Shown here: positions 11,274 to 21,691 of the stretch, piece by piece | Layout of the letters: every line of letters starts with the position of its first letter | Numbering within the stretch: position 1 is the stretch's first letter | NCBI GenBank assembly: GCA_038501195.1 | Contig: JBBPUQ010000008.1 | Location: forward strand, 1,654,001 to 1,718,000 | Origin: Nemania diffusa | Lineage: Eukaryota; Ascomycota; Sordariomycetes; Xylariales; Xylariaceae | Direction: 5' to 3' | DNA length: 64,000 nucleotides | The notes under the pieces: generated by a model | The model's database searches: none | Seen by the model: only the letters and a program-made list of their open reading frames with translations | Told to the model about the DNA's origin: nothing | Translations under genes and position numbers: made by a program

Positions 11274-12607
11274 ATGTCTTCAGATAAGCCCCTCGGTTTT
11301 CAATGGCAGTTCGCCGCTGGCGCCATCGCCGGCGTGTCCGAAGTAAGTTTAACACTCCCTTGTGCACTATCTAGATAACTTAAGTACCCAACCGACTAAC
11401 TTGGCTGTTGCGTTAGATTTTAGTGATGTTTGTGTCCTTGCTTGCTCCCATGCCCGACGAGTTCCCGGCGATCCTAACCTTCTGCGTTTAAATAGGTACC
11501 CATTAGATGTCGTGAAGAGTCGGCTGCAACTCCAAAGCGGCAAGGCGACCGGCGCTGATGGCTACACGGGCATGGTGGATTGTTTTCAAAAGATAGTTCG
11601 CAATGAGGGGTAAGCAAGAGAGATGTGCCTGGTGCTTCCTATGTCACCAATATTTATCATGGGATATAGGTTCTCGAGGCTTTACCGTGGAATTACTGCG
11701 CCTATTCTTATGGAGGCCCCAAAACGTGCTACAAAGTTCGCAGCCAACGATGAATGGGGGAAGATTTACCGAAATGCCTTTGGTGCCCAGAAGATGACGC
11801 AGCCGCTTTCTATCCTCACTGGTGCCACAGCCGGCGCCACAGAATCATTTGTTGTGGTTCCATTCGAATTGGTTAAATGTGAGTGAGGATAGACATGAAG
11901 ACGTGCCAAATGTTGCCAGGGTCTCGTCCCAATTGCGCAGAGATGTCAACCGGCTCGGAAATTTCCAAGACTCTAACAACGGAGTATACCCTTGAATTCG
12001 TGTGAATTTGCCTAAGATCACCAAGGGCTCACACCTTCTATTATAGTGCGATTACAGAGCAAAGAGTCTGCCGGGCAATACAAGGGCGCGCTTGATGTTG
12101 TATCCAAGGTCATCAAGAACGAGGGGATCTTAGCTTTGTACAACGGCCTCGAGAGTACGCTATGGCGACACATACTTTGGAATGCGGGTTACTTCGGTTG
12201 TATCTTCCAAGTCCGAGAGTTTCTCCCCAAGGCGGAGACGAAGAGCGGCCAGATCTCCAACGACATCATCGCTGGTACTATTGGTGGCACGGTGGGTACC
12301 ATTCTAAATACGCCCATGGACGTCGTCAAGTCCCGCATCCAGAACACTCCCAAGGTTCCCGGTCATATTCCCAAGTACAACTGGGCTTGGCCCGCATGTG
12401 GTACCGTGATGAAAGAAGAAGGATTCGGTGCCTTATACAAGGGCTTCTTACCCAAAGTGCTGAGACTAGGTCCCGGTGGTGGTATTCTTCTAGGTAAGTT
12501 GAGGGGTTCCTGACATGTATGCGCCATTTAGCTGTGAAATATGCTGACGTAATTCAATAGTTGTTTTCACGGGTGTTATGGACTTCTTCCGAACACTCCA
12601 AAAGTAA
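11274..12607 (+). CDS. Mitochondrial carrier, oxodicarboxylate-type (Odc-like)
   Basis: Six exons, 11274-11342, 11417-11427, 11496-11609, 11670-11878, 12047-12493 and 12561-12607, give 298 residues, the usual length for the SLC25 family. The three carrier signatures are present: YPLDVVKSRLQ (near residue 28), PFELVKLRLQ (near 129, spanning the exon 4/5 junction) and TPMDVVKSRIQ (near 222). The RGITAPILMEAPKRATKFAANDE block and the PKVPGHIPKYNW loop match fungal 2-oxodicarboxylate transporters (Odc1/Odc2), which exchange 2-oxoadipate or 2-oxoglutarate across the inner mitochondrial membrane; substrate assignment is by resemblance only. Exon 2 is an 11-nt microexon that supplies I-L-V-M, joining VSE to YPLD and completing the first signature. 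The upstream leader is C/T-rich. The C-terminus ends in FFRTLQK. Confidence 0.9.
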
Positions 12608-13721
12608 AGACGCTTGGTTGTAAAACAGTTGGATGTTGGAGAGGATTTGGATCATGCTCGATACCCTGATTGGATGCGGACTATTGTACAGAGGTACCGC
12701 ACAGCATTGAAGCTGGGCTAAATAAAGGAAAATGAGTGTACCTTTTCCCATAGACGGCTTAGAGTAGATACCTACCTTACGCATAAATGTGCCGATGATG
12801 GCTTATCTTTGCACTCGAGCTAATAGAGATACAAACAAAAACAGCCGGTCCACTACATCCAATACATCTAGAATTTACTCCACGATGACTTGCAGCTGCG
12901 GCCTGGCATTTGAGGTGCGGCTCTTTACTACTACATAGGTACCTGCCTGGTAGGTATGACTGGGATAGAAAGAGGTAGGTATAGGTAGGTGTATAGACAC
13001 CTAATTCAACAGTTAAGTGCTGCGCACTTTGAATATACCTAAGTAGGAAGAACCCAAAACGTGCGCACTCATTCGAGGAATATAGCACTATTCTGCTCTC
13101 TTAGGCCGGCCATGTTCACTCCTTCGCGATCATGATTGGTTGGAGCTCCTAAACTCTGTAGAACAGATCGGGGTTCTGTGACTGGCCCGGGATGTTTTAG
13201 CTCTAGTGCTAGTCGCCGCTAGCTTACATAGGCTTTCGCGGGGGGTCCGAATGGCGACGCACTGGGGCACATGAGCGCAGTGAAACTCTATACTCGCTGT
13301 TTTTATTTTTATTTTATTTTATATATACCTGCCGCGTACCTACTCTCGGCTGACTCGTTTTCACTTTCGATAGACGCCCTTTCATCTGGTCTATCTATTC
13401 TATTCTAGGTTGGCCGTACTTTTCCAACTTCTATAACTTACAGCAGCGCACTTTAGGATCTTACCTACCCCTCCGATTCCTATCTACAGCTCGAGACAAG
13501 CCACCTACACGATCCCAACTCTTCCCCTCCTTCTGACGCCTTTACGCCAAAGCATTCCCTCGAAAACTACCCGAACCCACGATCGCTGTTGTCGCAAGCC
13601 TCGATTCCCTAGGGCCGTTCGATCTTGGGATAGCTCCCACACCCATACACCCCTCGACCCCCAGTCAAAGCTCTTCCGATCGTACCTTTAAACAGGCTGC
13701 AGTCCTTGAGGCTTCGGCGAG
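12608..13721. other. Intergenic and 5' leader of the ANK-RCC1-BTB gene
   Basis: A cluster of TAGGTA/TACCTA words lies at 12930-13000. A TATA-rich T/A tract (about 13297-13327) is followed by a C/T-rich stretch to 13700, typical of a fungal promoter and long 5' UTR for the next gene. No coding frame is supported. Confidence 0.5.
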
Positions 13722-16700
13722 GTGCTTTCTGAAGTAGCCGAGGCCATCGCGTATTTCAGAGTGCTCATGACAAGCCTGTGGAAGTGTTTTTGGGACAATG
13801 ACATCGACAACTTCTGTCGATTGCTGGCGCCGGCGAGTCATTCCCAGACTCCGGTTAAGGGTTCAGGCCCCGGAGGAGTAGGAAACCTCGGCGCGCTCGG
13901 CACTTCGCCGCGGTCTGTCACCAAATCGCGCAAAGTCTCGGGCTTGGGCACAAACCTTCTAGGAACGAAGGCCTCCGCTGGTAACTTTGGGAAGGCTGAA
14001 ATCAATAGCCGCGACTACTGTGGCCTTACCCTTCTCCTTCGAGCCGCCTCCTCTACATCGTCGGATGCCGTCGCTTTTGTCCAGGCCCTTCTCGACCATC
14101 CCACTATCGACATTTACGTCCAAGATCCCGAGAGCGGCTGGAATGCATTGCATAGGGCGCTGTACAATGGCAACATATCGGTCGCGCGGCTGTTGCTTGC
14201 GAAAGAACGCAGGGACTTGACAGAGTCGTTTGGGTCCAGTACTCTCAAGGTTGGTCAATTAATCAAGACTAAGGACCACGAGGGCAATAGTCCCTTCGAT
14301 CTCTATAACTCCACCATCGCGCTCCGTTCTCTGAAAATCGCCGAAGAGCGTTCCCTTCCTGACGACGAGTCAGAGACCGATGATGGCTTTGGCGGCCCCG
14401 AGACTCAGTAAGGCTCTCTGCAATTAGGTCTCGCTAATTATGCTGATCATGGTATTCTAGGCATCCTACTGGGTCTTCTGGTCTGGGAGGAGAAGTCTTC
14501 ACCTTTGGAAGTAATAACAATTTGTCCCTGGGCGTCGGCCACGAAGATGATAGGCAGTACCCGGAGCGCATCTACTTGGAACGTCCAGACCACCTAATTC
14601 ATTATTTCCATGACCAACAACTACCCGAGCCGCAATTCCAGTTTCTTAACGACGATCCGGCATCGCGAAGTCTATCGGATGTTCCTACTTTAGTTAAAAA
14701 CCGGCCTCTCGTCATCCAAGATGTCGTACTTTCTAAGTTTCATACGGCTATTCTCACAACGGACCCTTTTTCTAACCTGTATGTTTCTGGTCTCGGTTGG
14801 GGCGGCCGCCTTGGTCTCGGAAACGAGAATTCAAAGCTTAGTTTCGTGCCTGTTCAAGGGGGTCTATCTGACAAGAAGGTTACTGCGGTCGCACTTGGGC
14901 AAAACCACACCTTGGCCGTTACCAGCGAGGGTGAATTATGGTCATGGGGGTCAAATTGCTATTGTCAACTAGGGTATCCGTTACCGCCACCAATAAAAGC
15001 TGACGAGGAGCCGATTAGCGCCACACCTCGTCAGGTTTTTGGAACGTTGAAGAGGGAAATGATACTTGGGGCTGCAGCATCGTCCATACACTCCGTGGTG
15101 CACACCGCTTCATCCCTATTCTGCTGGGGGAAGAACGCTGGGCAGCTTGGCCTCATGGATGCCGATTCTCGATCTCTTGAAGTTCAGAGCACCCCGCGAA
15201 GGGTTGCTGCTACTGTCATCGCAAGCCATTCGTCTGTCGTATCGGCTATTTCTGCAATTGATAGAGCAACATGCTGCCTTTTTGGAGACCGCTCACTAGT
15301 TATTTTCACTAGTTACGGGTACAAGGTAATCAACTTTCAGAGCACCGTTTTGTCGACCAATCCATCTCTCCGGCGGTCGATGCAATCCTCTTCAGCCTCT
15401 TATTATGAGCCGGAGCGTCGAGAGATCCATCAAATCGCATCTGGCGGTGACACCATCGCAGCCGTCACGGGCGGTGGTGATTTATTCACAATGCAGCTCA
15501 ACCATAATTCAGACAACGACCAACTACATTCATCAACGACAAATCCCTCGAAAATCAAAGATGCCATCACTGCACCACATTGTGTCTGGGACTCGCGAAA
15601 AGATGGTGTTAAATCTGTCGGCGTGGGTGAAAACGGCTCCGTCATAATATCCACAGAGTCCGGAGCTGTCTGGCGACGAATTAGACGTAGCAAGGCCCAA
15701 GACACCAAGAGCTTAGGTCTTTCGAGCCACAAGCGAAAAGACTTCAAGTTTCAGCGTGTTCCATATATTACCGATGTAACCGCTGTGAGAGCCTCAATGT
15801 TTGGTGCCTACGCAGCCGTTCGTAGAGATTGTGATGTTACTCGGGATCAGTTTGAAATTTCTCAGCCTACCTTGTGGGACGATGTCAGCCCTTTACTTCC
15901 TCTTCACGGCTTCAAGGCTTATAATTCAAATAAAAGAGAGAATGAAAACACCGGGGAGTTTCAAAACCCGGAGAATCTAAAGGGGCGCGTTGATGACTTA
16001 AGCTACGAGATATTGACGTCTACCGATCTTGAGGATGACTTAGCAACTCATTTTACACATTGGGCTTTTACAAGCTCGAAATTAGACGTGGTTGTACGGT
16101 CGGCTTTGCATCCGAAGCTCTCCATCCCAGTGCATTCTTGGATTCTATCGGCTCGGAGCGTGGTTCTTCGTGATGCGTTGCAACGATTTCGGAGAATGGG
16201 ACGCCATCATGTACCGGATCTGCTCACTATCCAGGAAAAACAAGGCCAAACAATTATCGAGTTTATTTGGAACATTGATACAATCACTTTGCTCAACATT
16301 ATTGTGTATATGTATCGCGATTGTGTCATTCCCGCTTGGAACTTCACGCGGCAGGCTCCACCTTTAGCCTATAGGTATCGTCAAATTCGTACAGATGTCA
16401 TGAAGCTGGCTGCTCGCCTAAGGATGCCGATGCTTGAAGCCGCCGCGCGGATGCAGACCCCTGTATCTCGCTCGATGAACGTTGATTTTCAGCATGCGAT
16501 CAATGATGCGATCTTCTTCCAGGATGGCGATACTCTCTTAGAGCTAGACGAGGATGAGATTACAGTGCATAGCGCGATGCTGTGCCAGAGATGTCCTTGG
16601 TTTCAGGGACTTTTCAACGGCCGTTCTCGTGGCAAATGGCTTGAAAGTCGCCGGGCAGAGCAAGGCGACTCCGATCTCGTAAAGATTGATTTGCGTCACA

Positions 16701-18767
16701 TGAATCCAGAATCGTTCCACTACGTTATTCAATTTCTATATTCAGATGTGGGAGAAGAGCTCTTCGATTCAGTCGTCGCAGCTAACATCGACGACTTCTC
16801 TGAATTGGTTATGGATGTAATGAGCATTGCCAACGAATTAATGCTTGATCGCCTGTCACAAATCTGCCAAAAGACTATTGGCCGTTTTGGTACGTCCCTG
16901 TCCAGCATTTCAACATTTTAAGCCAATTAACAAATCAACAGTGTCAACGCGAAATATTTCAACTTTGCTAAATCTTATTAGTCCTCTCTCCGTGACCGAG
17001 TTCAAGGAGAAGGGTCTTGAGTATATTTGCCTTCAAATGGAAGCAATGCTCGAGAACCAGTAAGTCACTCTGATTAAGTCACACCGCACCATGAACTATG
17101 TGCATCTCTTTAAATCATTTTAAACTGCCTTGCTTGGCCCCTTGTGGTTTCACCTTTGCTATAAACTGCTATAAACCCTGCCCCCTACTATTAACACTCT
17201 AATGAGCTTTATACGGGTGTGCTAATCTCAACCCAGTCTCCTTGACGACCTGGATGAAGATCTTCTACATGACCTAGATGTTGTTGTCCGAGCCAATCAG
17301 CTTGCTCGGTGTCCATTTGCACGAAGCGGACGAGCTGAATTATTACTTCACGAACAAAACCCTGGACTAGCGCATGACTTGTATGAAGAAAGACAGGCTC
17401 GTGTGAGGGATATGGCTTTCAAGGTAGCTCTCAAGGAAGATGAAAGGAGAAACTCGTCGTATAAAGCTCGCTTCGGCAGTTTTGATGATTTTACCGGTGC
17501 TTCGCCCACAGCTGATAGAACAACGCGGCAGAAACCAAAAGCGGCACGTAACGAGCCTTTCAGCCCAGAACTTCGACCCAAAACCTCCCTAGCTGACCTC
17601 ATATTCAATATGGATGGAGATGAGGAGTTGGGAGGAGGCAGTTCCTCATCACCTAATCCGAAACCTTTGGTTTTCGGCGACCATGATGAATTAGATCGTC
17701 TGTGCTCTTTACCCACACGCCAACATATCCCGCAGAGAGGTGTTTCGCTAGGCACACCTGAAATAATCCCAACAACCCATACTTTGGAATTGCGCCCAGC
17801 CCAACCGGCGCCTATAACGTCAAATAGCGCTATCCGAGAACCAATTGCACCACATACAAATCCTTGGGGGTCTTCGGCTCTCCCGACCAGCCGTCTAGAC
17901 CTGCGAGAGATGCTAGCAGAATTGAGACCAGTACATTCCGTGCTTTCTGCCGGCCTTGCTGCGCAAAATCGCGAAGTCACTTCAAAACTCACGCCTCAAA
18001 AGCTCTCACAGAAAGAGAGAAAAAGGCAGCTTCAGCAACAAGCAGAGCAAACAGCCCAACAAGAAGTTGAAGATAAGCAGCAATCACTCTCACCATGGAG
18101 TAATTCCGGTGATAAAACAAATGCGCCGTGGAAAAAGTCAAAGGCCGAACCTACGACATCTATAAATGGCTTTCTTCATCCTGCTTCTGCCACAATTGCG
18201 GGACCCCTAAGCTCCAAACCATTAGTTGTTGCTGAGGCTTCTTCAAGCAAATCCATACCACGACGAGCCGCGTCACCCGACACGAGGTTTTCTGGGCAGA
18301 AGCCAGACAACGCCTCAAGGTTGTCTCCAGCTTCTACACGTCCTGATTCTCAACGAGTAATACCGCATTCTAAGTCCTACATCACACGTGCTCCACGACC
18401 AGAACAGGAAATTGGGCTAGGCCTCGCAGACATCATCGGCCAACAGCAGCGCGAGCAGCAGAGCCGCCGTGAAGCGGTCGCCAAGCGCAGTCTGCAAGAA
18501 ATCCAACAAGAGCAAGCATTCCAAGAATGGTGGGACCAGGAAAGCCGCCGCACGCAGGAGGAAGAAGCGAAAAGACTTACTCGTGAAGAAAATAAAGACA
18601 AGGACAGGACGAAGGACGGAGGACGACGTGGTCGAGGCTCCATTAGGGGAAGGGGCGGCTCTCGCGGCAGGAGTGGCGGCGCAGGCAATACGACCATTGT
18701 GGCCGAACCTAGTCCCTCCGGCTCAAGAGGCAAGGCAAGGACTAATAAAGGAAAGGGGAGGGCTTAG
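13722..18767 (+). CDS. ANK-RCC1-double BTB protein, IBTK/Btb1-like Cul3 adaptor
   Basis: Four exons, 13722-14407, 14461-16889, 16942-17059 and 17237-18767, in phase throughout, give 1587 residues; a second start at 13767 (MTSLWKCFWDND) would remove 15. Ankyrin repeats lie around residues 93-170 (DYCGLTLLLRAAS, then GWNALHRALYNGNISVARLLL). RCC1-type blades follow: EVFTFGSNNNLSLG (about 239), LYVSGLGWGGRLGLGNE, LWSWGSNCYCQLG (about 388) and LFCWGKNAGQLG (about 447). A first BTB-like region is near 766-850 and a second, clearer BTB near 909-1003 (DGDTLLELDEDEITVHSAML...). The C-terminal third is low complexity, Gln/Glu-rich, ending in RGRG/RGG-type basic repeats. This order is that of human IBTK and fission-yeast Btb1-type proteins, which are Cullin-3 substrate adaptors. 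The RGG tail suggests RNA or nucleic-acid contact (inference). Confidence 0.88.
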
Positions 18768-19617
18768 ATTTTAGACGTCATGTATTTACATGGACTGGAG
18801 ACGTCTCTCGGGAGACGCATATTCATGGATGGAGCTCAGGAACTGCGTTGCTTTTCATTAATCGCCACTCGGATCATAATGTACATACCTTAATATCCGG
18901 AAAGGGCACGTTATATATAGTTATTTTACGTGTACATATATTTAAGGTTTTGACCAAAATCTATGCAATCAATCTCCCAACATGCTACAACGTAATATTT
19001 TATTCAGGCAATATGGCGTCTTAAAAAAAGAAATTATGAATCGGATGCGTCTTCTTATCCCGCTCCCTAGCACTATATAATCATGGTTATATCATATGAT
19101 ATCCTATGTATAAGGAATGGGGCTGGGAAGTTGTTATAGAGTGGCGATATGGTTCTCCTTATTCTTTTATTGGCCGTCGATAGACGTTGCAGTAGCTGAG
19201 TCTAACTTACGAGCTAGATTCATAACAGCTACACACCAGCATTGAGTCCGTAAGGAAACACTTCGATAGTCAAGGCGATGGTTCCAAGCACGTGACGGCC
19301 ATCCTGTTGGACCGCAGAGAAGCCTGCGGTGGTAATGGAAGGGTTTGGCCTTCCTGTGAACCTGGCTGCTTGTTAATGTGGTGAGCATCCAGTTTAGTAG
19401 GTCAGAGGCACGGCCGCAGCAAGTCCCGCGACGACGCCATCATCTGTATCATCTGTGCGATGATGACAGCTAGCTCACCTCCTTGATCCCACGGGGCATG
19501 GCACCGTCCTGCTCACTTTCCAGTACAGCTCCGGGACCATGCTCGGTATCTACCCTGCATCTTTTTCCACGACAGTGAGGTTTCTACCCTTCAAAGGCGT
19601 GTTAGGTCCGAGCTGGG

Positions 19618-19811
19618 ACTGACTACTTCCAAGTGCATTCGCCGCAAACCTGGTCTGCTGTGGCCTTAGACCGCCAAGACTGACTATTTCCAGGTGCATT
19701 CACCACAAACGCCATCTGACATAGCTCGGTTTCACCGCGACCTTCCAAGACTGACTATTTCCAAGGGCATTCACCACAGACACCATCTGACATAGCTTGA
19801 TTTCACCACCT
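19618..19811. repeat. Degenerate tandem repeat, three copies of about 60-71 bp
   Basis: Copies begin at 19618, 19678 and 19749 with the shared head GACTGACTAYTTCCAAGTGC-like sequence. Copies 2 and 3 also share CCATCTGACATAGCT and TTTCACC further in; copy 1 diverges in its second half. Spacing is 60 then 71 bp. There is no coding frame through it. Confidence 0.75.
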
Positions 19812-21656
19812 GGCGGGCCCCTATGCGCCTGTACGCTAACTTGATGGCCACTATGCTTTACCATCATGCTAACCGACGTGTACCGAATGCGCCTCTACTA
19901 TGCTAGCCTGACGCATCCGTATGTTCCTAGTACCTAGGGCGAGCTCCTGTCAGCTCTACGAGTCCACTAGCTTTGCTGAGGTCATGTCGGGGCAGGAATG
20001 GAAGCAGACCCGGTCTTTAAGCCGCAGACGTTTGGTGTTCACTCGCTGTGTCGAGCCTCTCTACAGCACACCGCCAGATCTGGCGTACATTTGGGAGGGA
20101 GCAGGACCTCAGATTAGGTGCTGCCCTGTCCATGGATTTCCGGCATTGGGGCTGAAGTACGATGAAGTACGCTGCGACGGCTCTACCTCACTCGAGACCT
20201 CCTCTTTGGTGGACGCAAAAACCCCTCGTCTAAAGAGGCGTTGTGCGAGGTGCGTTCCGCGAGGCTTAGCTATGCATCTCCTTCTCGAGAAGGTGGATGC
20301 AGTAGCTGGCTAGGAGGAGGACCGAGTATGTGCGAGGAGGAACTATACGGCAGTGGAGTGGAGTCAAGGAGGACTCGCGCTGGTAAAGGTGCGAGGCTTT
20401 CGCATCCGCCAGGATATGACTCGGCAGACTGATCTCGGGGGTTGGGATCCAGGGCTCTGCGCTGGCGAAGACGTCCATGCTATCGCGGACGCAGACAACG
20501 AAAACGAGCCGGCACTGCAGGGTTGGGGCTGGGGTGTGGAATCCAGAGTTCTTGCGCTCGTAGGGGCATCGAGACTACCGTGTTACGACGGGGGAGTTCT
20601 GGATAATATCAAGCACGGTATTTTCGAGGGGCGTTCACTAGACAGCTCGTCTCGCTACGCCTGCGAGACAGTAGGCACCGTGTTCCGCTGAAGGGACGGC
20701 GTCGTCACTCCCGCGAAGAACACCGTGTTCAACATCAAAGGAGAGATGCCATGCGTGTACTCGACGCGCTAGCCCGTGTCATTGGCTACGGTTACGGTAG
20801 CAGCTTGCGGTGGCACACGATGAGCTTCTTATCCATGGCCGACTCGGGGGGAACTAGTCAGTCTTGGTGGTCTAAGGCCACCGCATCCAAGAGCATTCTC
20901 CGGCCCTCACTCGCAAAGGCTGGCGTAGTATAAAACGTGCGTTCAAGGTTCGTGTGGGTTACTGCTAGGCAGGCCAACTGTATGATGCTGGTGCTGGTAC
21001 TAATGGCTATTGCCGGGCAGGCCAAAAGAATTAGGTGCCGGTGTCGGTGTGGTCTCATAGATACACAGAGCTGTCGACCTCATTACATTGAGTACTGGAT
21101 AACACCTCCCCCTATGAATCGGTTGATTACGACACTCCCGCCGACAGTAGCCATCGATACTAGGACCAATGGATTGTGACCGAATCTCGCCGGAGACTTC
21201 TCGCTGCCTGTTTCGTCCTTGATGTCCACACCTCTATGTACCATGAAAACTTTGTCTTGCATTATTTATTTACTTCAACTCTCTCAATACTTTTAACGAA
21301 GCTTTCTCAGTATCTTTAAACAGCCCAAGATCTAGAAGCATAGAAAGCTCTTTTAAGTTCTAATCAAGCCCAACTTAATGCCGCATCTCTAGATGATGAA
21401 GAAATTACAAGTGAACATATATACATTGCCCCTCCACTAGACCGGGCGGTATATCTTGCCTCGAAAGCCCTGCGCTTGCCACGTCGATCGGTCGCTACAA
21501 CGATGGACCTGTCAGCTGGCCCGGACCTAAACACAACTGAAAAAATAAGTAGCTTATTCCCTGGGTCCCTGATTGCCAGCACTTATCTAGCCCTGCTATA
21601 CAACCGAAGACGGCTCATCGGCGCCCATGTCACCTCCCCCGTGGCCCTTAGATGAA

Positions 21657-21691
21657 GGGGGGGGGAAGGGGGAGGGGGGGGGGAGAAGGGG
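21657..21691 (+). repeat. G-run cluster, quadruplex-capable
   Basis: Four runs of 9, 5, 10 and 4 guanines are separated by 1-4 nt of A/G. This satisfies the usual pattern for an intramolecular G-quadruplex. It lies far from any supported gene. Confidence 0.7.

Noticed and set aside
19921..20933. Series of plus-strand open frames in a GC-richer block
   Set aside because: No family resemblance, signal peptide, consistent intron phase or motif; length is expected by chance at higher GC.
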